Source of the DNA: JAFGCL01 sp964492335
GTDB lineage: Bacteria > Chloroflexota > Dehalococcoidia > UBA2247 > RBG-13-53-26
Assembly: GCA_964492335.1 (NCBI GenBank)
Contig: CAZBJX010000001.1
Coordinates: 110,723-174,722, forward strand
Direction: 5' to 3'
DNA: 64,000 bases
The notes beneath the pieces are model-generated. The model saw nothing but the letters and a program-made list of their open reading frames with translations, had not been told where the DNA came from and searched no databases. Both the position numbers and the translations under genes were made by a program. This document shows positions 25,410 through 33,165 of the stretch, one piece after another. Numbering within the stretch: position 1 is the first letter of the stretch; each line of letters begins with the position of its first letter.

Positions 25410-27728
25410 CTAGCGAATCACGGCATCCGGGGGCACCTTGCTGGGGTAGGTGCCGATCAGGGTCGGCAGGGTCAGCACGGGCTTCGGCTCCCAGCCGACA
25501 TCCTTGAGGTAGGCCGTGGCCTCCTTCTTGTAGACTATGGGCAGGTCCTTGTCCGTGCGGACGTAGAGGTGCAGGTCCGGCGGCAGGCCCCCGCCCATGT
25601 GGTTCCTGTACAGAGCAATGTAGTGGTTCAGCTTCACCGCCCGACCCTGCGGGGTATCGTTCTTGCGGATGCAGAGCTTGGCGATGGTGATCATGGCCCT
25701 CTCCCTGGTCTCCGTGACATAGGCCAGGTGCTCCGGTGACGGCTCTCCGGTGTCGACCATCTCGTCCCGGCGCCCGTCCCTGACGCTCCAGTCCCCGGCT
25801 TCCTTCCCGGAGAGGAACATCCGGCCGTACTTGGCGCTGTGCGGCCCCAGGACCACCGGGACCCCCAGCCGGTTGCATCCGGTGGCCAGGCTCACGGCCA
25901 TCTGCGAGGTGGCGCCCCAGCCCACCCCCACGGCGCCCACGCGGTTGAGTATGTAGTCCGCGATGACCTCGTAGTTGCCGCGCAGGGGCAGCGTGGCGAA
26001 GATGTTGGCGATCTTGATGGCCGCCCCGGTGATGTGGGCGCTGGACACGCAGGAGCCCAGGTTGATGACCCCGCCGGGCACGAAGGCCGGGGGATACCTC
26101 TCGTAGATGCTCCTGCCCTCGGCGTCCTTCTTCATGCCCACCGCCATGGCGGCGCAGCCGCTGAGCAGCACCACGTACTTCCTCCTGGCGAACTCCTCGG
26201 CCATCTCGGCCAGGTCGTTCATGTCGGGGTAGTTGGAGCAGCCGACGAAGGCCACCACTCCGGGGACGGTCCCCAGGACTATGGGGGCGCCGGCGTTGCG
26301 GATCTCGGTGTCCATGATGGGCCCCCGGCCGGCCCTCATCCTGTAGGCATCCGTCCGGGCGGCCGCCTGCATGATCTGGAGGACCGGAACGCCGTAGGGG
26401 CACTCCTCCTGGCACTTGCCGCAGCCGAGGCACCTGTCGAAGACCTCCGTCATGGGCCCCATGTCCCCGCCGGCTGCCTGGCCCATGGCGGCCCCGACGT
26501 CGAGCAGGTTGGGGCAGACCCGCTCGCAGATGTCGCACTGGACGCATTTGCCGGCCAGCTCCTGCGCCCGGGCGACGCTCAGCAACTGGCTCTTCCTTTG
26601 CGGGGCCAGCGCCTGCGCCACCCTGACCGCCACCTCGCCGGCCTTCCCCGGGTCCAGGATGAGGAACTGCCTGCCTTCCTCGAGCATCTCCCGCACAATC
26701 CGGTCGCTGTCCTTGTCGGTGGCGTCCTCCAGGCCGTAGCAGGCCTTGTCCGAGGTGGCGATGAAGCCGGAGCCTGCCTTGCGCGCCTCGTCCGGCAGGT
26801 CGGTCCTGACGCACAGCTCGTCGGCCACCACCATGTCGGCGATGCCCGTCCTGATGTAGAAGAGCTGCCGCGAGAGGGGGCCGATGACCCGGGCCTGCTC
26901 GTCGTAGCGGCTGGTGTCCAGCGCGGTGCTGCACAGCCCTCCCACTTCGACGCTGTCCCGCAGGCCGTTGCGCCTGAGGTAGTCGATGATGGCGGTCGAG
27001 GCCAGGGGGCTGTGCCCCACCACCACTATGGCCGGCTTGTCCGCGTCCAGGGTGGAGCAGCCCAGGTCCACCAGCGGCGTGTCCGCTACCGAGGAGGGGA
27101 ACTTGAAGCCCACGATCTGGGCGATGTCGGCGGCCTCCATGGCCACGTGGTCCAGCATGCCGGCGTGCAGGGCCTTGGACTCGAAGTCCAGGGGGCTGGC
27201 CTCCTGGCCCGTGTGGAGCGAGGAGACCAGGTGGACCAGTTCACCCTCCACGTACTCCAGGGCGGTCACCAGGTCTGCCAGCGTCTCCGGCTTCACCCCC
27301 ATGACCAGCCGTATGTTGGGGGCCTCCACGGCCACGCTGCTGCCCAGGTCGATCCTGAGGCCGTCGCCGTGCTGCTCTATGAGGTGCTCGATGACCCGCC
27401 GGGCGTAGGCCCCGTGGGCCGACAGCCCCATGCATACCGCCAGCAGCGTGGTGCGTCCCTGCTGGCCGGCCATGCCGATGCCGCAGGCGCCGCGCCGCCC
27501 CGCGGTGAGGTCGCACTTCCCGTAGGTGCAGAGGAAGCAGATGTCGCAGGGGGGGGCGTAGACCGGCGAATAGGTCCTCATCAGCCGCATGTCCCAGTTG
27601 CGCAGGTCCGGGATCCCCGGCATGGGCGTCTGGCCCACCGGCTCCCAGGGGTCGCCGGCGCGGATGGTCTCCTCTACCCGCTGCCGCCTCCGGGTCTTCC
27701 GGGGCCTGGTCTCTTCCGAATCAGCCAT
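25410..27728 (-). CDS. cdhA: CO dehydrogenase alpha subunit, archaeal-type (CdhA)
   Basis: 772 residues. N-terminal B/D-cluster cysteines lie in PPCDICFLCTYGKCDL and GACG. Two ferredoxin motifs from residue 395 (CVQCDICERVC, CLGCGKCQEEC) are the insertion that marks archaeal CdhA rather than bacterial CooS/AcsA. C-cluster candidates: His239 (GHSPLAS), Cys306, Cys497, Cys525 and Cys560 with His565 nearby. The segment usually written GxCCT reads GLCST, with Ser267 where I expect the iron ligand. It catalyses CO2 + 2e to CO for the ACS subunit. Confidence 0.94.
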   Translation of the reverse strand: MADSEETRPRKTRRRQRVEETIRAGDPWEPVGQTPMPGIPDLRNWDMRLMRTYSPVYAPPCDICFLCTYGKCDLTAGRRGACGIGMAGQQGRTTLLAVCMGLSAHGAYARRVIEHLIEQHGDGLRIDLGSSVAVEAPNIRLVMGVKPETLADLVTALEYVEGELVHLVSSLHTGQEASPLDFESKALHAGMLDHVAMEAADIAQIVGFKFPSSVADTPLVDLGCSTLDADKPAIVVVGHSPLASTAIIDYLRRNGLRDSVEVGGLCSTALDTSRYDEQARVIGPLSRQLFYIRTGIADMVVADELCVRTDLPDEARKAGSGFIATSDKACYGLEDATDKDSDRIVREMLEEGRQFLILDPGKAGEVAVRVAQALAPQRKSQLLSVARAQELAGKCVQCDICERVCPNLLDVGAAMGQAAGGDMGPMTEVFDRCLGCGKCQEECPYGVPVLQIMQAAARTDAYRMRAGRGPIMDTEIRNAGAPIVLGTVPGVVAFVGCSNYPDMNDLAEMAEEFARRKYVVLLSGCAAMAVGMKKDAEGRSIYERYPPAFVPGGVINLGSCVSSAHITGAAIKIANIFATLPLRGNYEVIADYILNRVGAVGVGWGATSQMAVSLATGCNRLGVPVVLGPHSAKYGRMFLSGKEAGDWSVRDGRRDEMVDTGEPSPEHLAYVTETRERAMITIAKLCIRKNDTPQGRAVKLNHYIALYRNHMGGGLPPDLHLYVRTDKDLPIVYKKEATAYLKDVGWEPKPVLTLPTLIGTYPSKVPPDAVIR

Positions 27729-27731
27729 AGA

Positions 27732-28637
27732 TCACTTCAACCCCAGCACATTCTTGACATAACGAAGGGTATCCGGGTGGCGCAGAACAGCGATGTTGGC
27801 CCCGGCCAGGAGCAGGGAGACGGCCGTCATGCCCTCCCAGAGGATGCCCTGCGTCATGTCCTCCCTGGCTTCTTTGGTCTTCCAGCATTCGCCCCCCAGG
27901 TTGGCGATGATGGGCATCTGGGTCATGGCGTCCTTGAAGATCACTCCGGTCTGCTTGGCCCGCTCCGTGATGCTGAAGCTGTACTCCAGGCCGTAGCCCA
28001 GGGCCGGGCTCTCGGGGTCGATCACCACCCTTTCGGGCGGGAAGGACTTGCAGATCTTGATGTTCAGCTCCTTCATGAGGTTGATGTCCAGCGACGTCTG
28101 CGAGATGAGGCAGTGCCCGTTGTCCAGCACCGCCCTGGCAATGGCCTCGTAGTTCTCCTTGACCGCCGGCCCCAGCAGCAGGTTCTGCCCCCGGCAGACC
28201 TCGGCCACCCTGGCGATGACCGCGGCGCTCTTCTTCTCGTCCTGCGGTCCATAGACGATCAGCGGGACCGGGGCGGCCTCGGCCACGGCGCTCACCAGCT
28301 GCGCGCAGGCCTCCGGGGGGGTGTCGCCGGCCGTCGGGTCGGCGCCGGCCAGGTGCAGGCAGACCGCTGCGGCGCCCAGGGAGGCGCACTTGCGGGCCCA
28401 GGCGACGGGATCGGAGAGCACGTCCCGGTACGGCTCCGTCACCCAGGGGGCCCAGTCCCCGGGGGCCGTGTCCCATATCTCCAGGGCCAGCCGGGGCGGG
28501 TTGGGAATGGCGCCCTCGTCGAAGAAATGGAAAGGGAGGGCGGTCTCGCCCCCCAGCTTCAGGGCCTTGCTCCCCGCCCCGATGGTGACCTCTCTGACGG
28601 TCCCCGCATGGGACTCCACCGGCGCTCTGTACTGCAT
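27732..28637 (-). CDS. acsD: Corrinoid/iron-sulfur protein small (delta) subunit
   Basis: 301 residues, TIM-barrel partner of AcsC (AcsD/CdhD family): GETALPFHFFDEG near the N-terminus, PLIVYGP, IVIDPESPALGYG-like and IIANLGGECWK motifs are typical. It forms the heterodimer that carries cobalamin between AcsE and acetyl-CoA synthase. It lies between acsE and cdhA with short gaps. At 301 residues it is of usual bacterial size. Confidence 0.94.
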   Translation of the reverse strand: MQYRAPVESHAGTVREVTIGAGSKALKLGGETALPFHFFDEGAIPNPPRLALEIWDTAPGDWAPWVTEPYRDVLSDPVAWARKCASLGAAAVCLHLAGADPTAGDTPPEACAQLVSAVAEAAPVPLIVYGPQDEKKSAAVIARVAEVCRGQNLLLGPAVKENYEAIARAVLDNGHCLISQTSLDINLMKELNIKICKSFPPERVVIDPESPALGYGLEYSFSITERAKQTGVIFKDAMTQMPIIANLGGECWKTKEAREDMTQGILWEGMTAVSLLLAGANIAVLRHPDTLRYVKNVLGLK

Positions 28638-28652
28638 GTCTTCTCTCCGGTC

Positions 28653-29531
28653 CTATTCCTCCAGCCAGGAGTGCGAGTAGAGCTTCCGTCCCGTCAGGAC
28701 CATGGCCGTCTTGACGTAGTCGCGCTGGTCCGCCGGCAGCGGGCCCGGGTCGACGTCCTCGCCGTCCATCACCCGGTGGACCAGCCTGACCGCGTCCGGC
28801 CCCTCGCCCCGGTTCAGGGCCATGAGCTGCCTGTCCAGCGCGTCGGCGATGACCGAGTACATGCCGTGACGGGCCAGCATGATCAGGTAGGTGCGGTTGA
28901 TGATCCCCCGGCGCTGGGGCGGCGAGCCGTTGGAGATGTTGGACAGGCCCAGAGTGGACTTGATGCCGGGCAGTAAGTCGGGAAGCACCTTCATGAACTC
29001 CAGCACCTCCATGGCCTGCTCCTGGTCGGCGCTCAGCGGCAGCAGGATGGGGTCGACCCAGATGTCCTCGTTGGGGATGCCGAGTTCGTTGATGCGGGAC
29101 ACCGTGTCGATGATGCTCTCGGACCGCGACGCCAGGTCCCGGGGGCACCCCCTGTCCGTGAGCACCGACACCACCACCTCCGCCCGGTACTTCGTGGCCA
29201 GGGGCAGCATCTGCTCCCGGCTGTCCGTCCTCCCGGACACCGAGTTCAGCAGGGGCCTCCTGCGGCAGTTCTTCAGCCCCACGTCCATGGCCACCGGGCT
29301 GAGGGTGTCTATTGACAGGGGCAGGTCCACGGCCCCCTGCACCGTCTTCACCAGCCACTCGGTCATGGCGATGGGGTCCCTGGTGGCCGGCCCGAGGTTC
29401 AGGTCTATGTAGTGTGCCCCGGCGTCGGCCTGGGCCGCCGCCAGGTCCTGGATGGCCCTGGCGTCCCGGGCCTCGATGGCGCTCGAGACCGCCTTCGAGA
29501 TGATGTGGATGCTCTCACCGATGATTATCAC
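28653..29531 (-). CDS. acsE: Methyltetrahydrofolate:corrinoid/Fe-S protein methyltransferase
   Basis: 292 residues, pterin-binding TIM barrel (GAHYIDLNLGPATRD, LPLSIDTLSP, LNSVSG, GLSNISNGSP). It transfers the methyl group of methyl-tetrahydrofolate to the AcsCD corrinoid. Its presence shows that a bacterial, folate-linked methyl branch feeds the archaeal-type CODH/ACS here. It starts with GTG at 29531, overlapping the stop of the small upstream gene (GTGA). Confidence 0.95.
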   Translation of the reverse strand: MIIIGESIHIISKAVSSAIEARDARAIQDLAAAQADAGAHYIDLNLGPATRDPIAMTEWLVKTVQGAVDLPLSIDTLSPVAMDVGLKNCRRRPLLNSVSGRTDSREQMLPLATKYRAEVVVSVLTDRGCPRDLASRSESIIDTVSRINELGIPNEDIWVDPILLPLSADQEQAMEVLEFMKVLPDLLPGIKSTLGLSNISNGSPPQRRGIINRTYLIMLARHGMYSVIADALDRQLMALNRGEGPDAVRLVHRVMDGEDVDPGPLPADQRDYVKTAMVLTGRKLYSHSWLEE

Positions 29532-29809
29532 TGCCCATCACCCCTGCTGATTGCTGACCCGGACATGTCAGGGATTCTACCAGAAACTATAGCATCATGC
29601 ATTCCCCGCAACAAAGCGCTGGCGCCGGCCACCCGCACCCGGTCCAGGTAGGCCGCAGTCGGCCCGCCCGGGTAGCAATGCCCGGGCGGCGGGATGTTGA
29701 AGGTGGGCTTCCTCTCCTCCCACAGGATGCGACAGGGAGTCTTGCTGTATCCGACCGGAAATCCCGCCACGCGCACCTTCCTCCAGAGCGGGAGGTCACA
29801 GGAAGTCAC
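29528..29809 (-). CDS. Small unknown protein, coupled to acsE
   Basis: 93 residues, starting with GTG at 29809 and joined on both sides by GTGA overlaps: its start overlaps the stop of the dehydratase-activator remnant and its stop overlaps the acsE start. That double coupling is the main reason to accept it. It contains a Pro/Gly-rich centre (NIPPPGHCYPGGPTAAYLDR) and three cysteines, with no membrane segment. No family recognised. It could be a translation-coupling leader, an accessory to AcsE, or the remnant of a deleted gene like its upstream neighbours. Confidence 0.5.
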   Translation of the reverse strand: MTSCDLPLWRKVRVAGFPVGYSKTPCRILWEERKPTFNIPPPGHCYPGGPTAAYLDRVRVAGASALLRGMHDAIVSGRIPDMSGSAISRGDGQ

Positions 29810-30331
29810 GCAGTCGTCGGCGACTGCCTTGCGAACAGCGCCGCCCCCAGGGCGCCCATCAACTGCGGCTCCGGCGGAATCCTGGCCGTCATCCCCAGCC
29901 TGGCCTCGATACGCTTCACCACGCCGATGTTCTTGCCGATGCCGCCTGAGATGACCAGCTCCGGCTCCACCTCCACGCGCTTGAGCAGGGTCACCACCCG
30001 CTCCGCCGTGGCCTCGCAGATGCCGGCGGCGATGTCCGGCCTGGGGACACCCTTTCTGAGGGCGCGGACCACCTCCGAACGGGCAAAGACGGTGCAGACG
30101 CTGCTTATTCGCAGCTGGTTCCCGGCCTCGATCGAGAGCGGGCCGAACTCATCCAGGGGTACGCCAATGGTGTGGGCGATCATCTCCAGGAAGCGCCCCG
30201 TCCCCGCCGCGCACCTGTCGTTCATTGCTCTCGGGCGTGGTCTCCGTGATGAGGGCGGCTATGGTCTCCCGCTCGTTGAGCACCACCACCTTGGTCGTGG
30301 AAGAACCGATATCGATGCCGGTAACGTACAT
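29806..30331 (-). pseudogene. 2-hydroxyacyl-CoA dehydratase activator (HgdC/BadF type), internally deleted and frameshifted
   Basis: From the ATG at 30331 the frame encodes the ASKHA ATPase N-terminus MYVTGIDIGSSTTKVVVLNE to about residue 35. At about 30226 the sequence jumps to the adenosine/cluster region MNDRCAAGTGRFLE in a different frame (30225-29806), running to a normal C-terminus (GGIGKNIGV, LMGALGAALFA). Roughly 90 residues of the middle, including the phosphate-binding and IGGQD-type regions, are missing and the halves are out of frame by one. A full activator is about 260 residues. Either a decayed gene or an assembly deletion. Confidence 0.8.
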
Positions 30332-30335
30332 GGGG

Positions 30336-30779
30336 CTAGCTCCTCCCGCTCTGCCGTCCGACGAGGCTGGCTTCCGCTCTATGGGCCCCGATGGCGGCCC
30401 CGATGGCGGTGGCGAAGTGAGGCTGCTCCGGCACCACGGGCCGGACGCCTGCCATACCCTCGATGTCGCTCACCAGCGCCGGGTTCCGGGCCCCGCCTCC
30501 CACCAGCACCAGGTCCCCGCTCACCCCCACCCGCTTGATGAGATCGGTCACCCGGATGGCTACGCCCCACACCACCCCGGCCGCAATCCTCTCCACCGGC
30601 TCGCCCCGGTGGATCTGGGAGATGATAGAGGATTCGGCGAACACGGCGCCGGCGGCGCAAATGATCTCCTCCGGGACCACGCAGCAGAGATAGCCGATCA
30701 CCGGCCTGCCGGTCTCGGCTTTCCACTGCCTGACGGCCTCGTGGTGGGCCCGGGCATAGCGCTGGAAAGTGTCGTTCAT
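30336..30779 (-). pseudogene. In-frame chimera: HgdB/HgdA-type dehydratase N-terminus fused to activator C-terminus
   Basis: 147 residues. Residues 1 to about 45 (TGRPVIGYLCCVVPEEIICAAGAV) are the N-terminus of a 2-hydroxyacyl-CoA dehydratase (HgdB/BcrC/DCCP family) subunit. From FAESSIISQIHRGEP onward it is the C-terminal half of an ASKHA activator (LVGGGARNPAL, ATAIGAAIGA). A single deletion joining two neighbouring genes would give this. It is in frame and keeps its ATGA overlap with the upstream gene, so a protein could be made, but neither parent's active site is complete. Confidence 0.75.
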
Positions 30780-31534
30780 GACTTCCCCTCTGAAAGCCGG
30801 ATTCCCTTCTTGGCGGCAATGCGCTCGGCCAGGGCGTCCAGGCGGGTCCTCACCTGGCCCTCGGGGTAGGACCGCTCGTCGACCAGGTCACAGTCGATGA
30901 CCACCGCCGGAATGCCCATCTTCTTCTCGACGAAGGAGACCATTTCCAGGAGCGGCAGATAGACCGGGCGGCAGGTGTAGACGCTGTTGATGACCACGCC
31001 GTCCACCTGGTATTCGCGGCACAGCTCGCGGTAGCCCTCCACCGATCCCCGCACCAGCTCGGTCTCCGGCAGCAGGGTGCGGAAGGCCATCTCGCCCAGG
31101 GGGTCCCGGGGGTTGCGGGCAGGCCAGGGGTAAGGATCGTAAGTAGGCTCGTAGACGAACACCCCTCCCAGAGGCCCGTCGGCCAGATCGCCGTTGATGA
31201 CGTATCCCATGAAGGTGCGATAGTATCCGCAGAGGTCCGTGGAGTAGCCATGCTGCTCGGCTATGCTGGCGAACCTGACGGCGTCCTTCTCGACATCGGG
31301 GGTCTTGCGCCGCACCGCGGTCAGGGCGGAGTACTGCTCGGGGTAGAACGGGTGAAGACCCATGGAATAGTAGATCTCCTTCTCCACCAGGGCGCACGAC
31401 CAGACCACAGGCTTGCCGGCGGTCTTGTGGGTATGGCCCTGGGCGAAGTCATCCTGAATGAACTGCCACCCGCGGGCCGCCGCCTTCAGGGACTTGCGTG
31501 AGGCTCTGGTGGCGGTTCTGGCCTGTTCAGGCAT
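30776..31534 (-). pseudogene. 2-hydroxyacyl-CoA dehydratase-type subunit with internal deletion
   Basis: 252 residues from the ATG at 31534 (GAGGAG at good spacing; a TTG at 31549 is less likely), against about 380-430 for the family. The N-terminal part (GKPVVWSCALVEKEIYYSMGLHPFYPEQYSAL, GYSTDLCGYYRTFMG) and the C-terminal part (YQVDGVVINSVYTCRP, VIDCDLVDERSYPEGQVRTRLDALAE) are well preserved, but about 130-150 residues between them are gone at GDLADGPLGG. The frame is intact. It could be a shortened functional protein, a decayed gene or an assembly artefact. Confidence 0.65.
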
Positions 31535-31656
31535 GGACACACTCCTCAAAGCGGCTGCTCACCCTTCACCGTCCCGGTTACGGAGGCGGCGCTTCGATGA
31601 CCCCGCCGGAGATGGGCCGCGAGACACTCCCCCCGCGGTAGCCAGCCCTTACGGGG

Positions 31657-31685
31657 ATGCTATCATCTGTTTGACAACCTGTCAA
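31657..31685 (-). promoter_or_regulatory. Promoter of the dehydratase-remnant/CODH-ACS operon, overlapping a palindrome
   Basis: Read leftward: TTGACA (31685-31680), 17-nt spacer, TAGCAT (31662-31657). It sits about 120 nt upstream of the first start at 31534. The -35 is one arm of a perfect inverted repeat, TTGACA-ACC-TGTCAA (31671-31685), so a regulator may bind there. It is the only clear promoter seen before the whole leftward block down to cooC. Confidence 0.55.
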
Positions 31686-31782
31686 GTGAACGTGCGCACC
31701 GGCCGCCTAATACGTCAGCCGCAACGCCATTCTGTTTATATATAGTGCAAGGATTCGCCCCTTCTGCGCGCCGCATGCAACA

Positions 31783-31793
31783 TATGGTATACT
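31783..31793 (+). promoter_or_regulatory. Extended -10 promoter of the tandem Lrp gene
   Basis: TGG-TATACT (31785-31793), an extended -10 without a clear -35, 40 nt before the ATG at 31833. It contains GGTATAC (31786-31792), a heptamer found twice upstream of the second tandem Lrp gene (48419-48462). Confidence 0.45.
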
Positions 31794-31832
31794 GGGTTGG
31801 CAGCGTTGAGGGTAGGATGAACGAGCCACGAA

Positions 31833-32837
31833 ATGGATGCCATTGACCTGGCCATCCTCAGAGAGCTGGAGGGAGATGCCAGACAACCGTTATCGGAGCT
31901 GGCAAAGAAGGCCGGCGTCAGCCGGCATGTGCTGAGACGAAGGCTCCATTCACTGCGGGACCGCAAGCTGGTCGCCATCATGGCTTTCACCAACCCCCGC
32001 GCGCTGGGCTACCGCACCCTGGCGATCACCGGAGTACGGGTCACCCCGGGGAGTCTGCATCCAGTGGCTGACCGGATCAAGACCCTTCCCAACGTACTGC
32101 TCGTGGTTACCTCCACCGGCCAGAACGATATCATCACACTGTCGATGTTTGCCGATCCCACCGGGCTGACGGCCTTCCTGACCAGGGAGCTGGGCAGTAT
32201 TCCCGGAATCATATCCAACGAGACTATGATTGTCTTTGACTGGTGGGTCCGCCGGTCCTTCCTGTCACTGCCAGGCTGGAAAAGGATGGCCTTCTCACCC
32301 GAGCTGCGGCCTGCCGGTCTACAGCATGATGAGCCGGGAGACTCTCTGGGACCAGCGGAGGAAGGGCCTGGTTTCGGCGTAGATCGAATCGATGTGGCCA
32401 TCCTGAAGGAAATCGAACAGCAGCCAGACCAGTCCGTCTCGACCCTGGCCAGGAGACTGGGTATAAGTCGGCCCAACGCCGCCGCTCGATTGCGCCGGCT
32501 CCTGGATGAGGAAATCACAAGGGTGGTCGGCTTCGTCACCCCCTTCCGCATAGGTTACCCCACAGTCGCCATGGTGGGTATCAGGGCGCTGCCCAACAAG
32601 GTCGACGCCGTGCTCGCAGAGGTCCGCTCCCTGCCGAGCGTGTACTGGGTGGCCAGCGTGGCTGGCCGCTACGATTTGATTGCTCTCACGGCATGGCCGG
32701 ACCCGATCGCCCTCTCCCGGTTTCTGGGGACGCACTTGGGGACGATACCCGGGATCACCGACATAGAGACCAACATCTTCATGGATACGAGGAAGATGAA
32801 CTTCGCTCACGTGGCCTCGTCACACCTCAGCGAGTGA
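31833..32837 (+). CDS. Tandem-domain Lrp/AsnC-family regulator
   Basis: 334 residues made of two complete Lrp units: HTH (residues about 1-50, IDLAILRELEG...VSRHVLRRRLHSL) plus RAM sensor domain, then a linker and a second HTH (DRIDVAILKEIEQQPDQ...SRPNAAARLRRL) plus RAM domain (VASVAGRYDLIALTAWPDP). An intramolecular dimer is expected, with two different ligand sites. It is divergent from the CODH/ACS-side operon and is a plausible regulator of it. The local base composition is visibly less GC-rich than its surroundings. A paralogue of the same design lies at 48511. Confidence 0.88.
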   Translation: MDAIDLAILRELEGDARQPLSELAKKAGVSRHVLRRRLHSLRDRKLVAIMAFTNPRALGYRTLAITGVRVTPGSLHPVADRIKTLPNVLLVVTSTGQNDIITLSMFADPTGLTAFLTRELGSIPGIISNETMIVFDWWVRRSFLSLPGWKRMAFSPELRPAGLQHDEPGDSLGPAEEGPGFGVDRIDVAILKEIEQQPDQSVSTLARRLGISRPNAAARLRRLLDEEITRVVGFVTPFRIGYPTVAMVGIRALPNKVDAVLAEVRSLPSVYWVASVAGRYDLIALTAWPDPIALSRFLGTHLGTIPGITDIETNIFMDTRKMNFAHVASSHLSE

Positions 32838-33083
32838 GAGGGTGTCACCACAGCACCCGACTCCTGCGCGTCCGCGCCCTCCCGGTCATGCAGACACTCA
32901 TTCCGCGTTTCAGGCCGAGGCCGGTGCTGCGCCTGCTCCCTATTGGCTACCTCTGGGGCTCAGGCAGTTACGGGAGATTTTCGCCCAAACTACGGAGGGA
33001 TACGGATACCCGGGGGGCGGCCGCAGGCATAGAATTAAGCCAACCTAAGACTTGACGCTCAGAGGCACCCAACTCCTGAGCAG
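32838..33083. other. Gene-free spacer after the Lrp gene
   Basis: About 250 nt between the Lrp stop and its terminator. No credible reading frame, tRNA or repeat is seen. It is less GC-rich than the average here. It could be a long 3' untranslated region or a small RNA ending at the terminator, but nothing in the sequence demands this. Confidence 0.4.
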
Positions 33084-33110
33084 AGAAAGCCCATCACAAA
33101 TGGGCTTTCT
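33084..33110 (+). terminator. Rho-independent terminator
   Basis: A perfect 11-bp stem, AGAAAGCCCAT (33084-33094) with ATGGGCTTTCT (33100-33110), loop CACAA, ending in a T-rich run. The strongest intrinsic terminator in the window; it isolates the Lrp unit from fmt. Confidence 0.85.
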
Positions 33111-33127
33111 TGCTTCTCCCATCCGCT

Positions 33128-33156
33128 TTGTTGGCCGCGAACCGGCGTGCTAGAAT
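33128..33156 (+). promoter_or_regulatory. fmt promoter, probably giving a leaderless transcript
   Basis: TTGTTG (33128-33133), 17 nt, extended -10 TGC-TAGAAT (33148-33156). The fmt ATG begins at 33166, only 9 nt after the -10, so transcription should start at or within a few bases of the start codon; no ribosome-binding site is present. Confidence 0.55.
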
Positions 33157-33165
33157 CTAGCCGCC

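Noticed and set aside
31671..31685. Common operator with the palindrome at 39958-39967, since both contain TGACA and TGTCA arms
   Set aside because: The arms are spaced 3 nt in one and 0 nt in the other and both overlap -35 hexamers, which explains TTGACA by itself.
31833..32837. Siroheme decarboxylase (AhbAB/NirDL), which also has tandem Lrp-like parts
   Set aside because: The decarboxylase signature residues are not seen; both halves have ordinary Lrp HTH and RAM sensor motifs and no haem genes are nearby.
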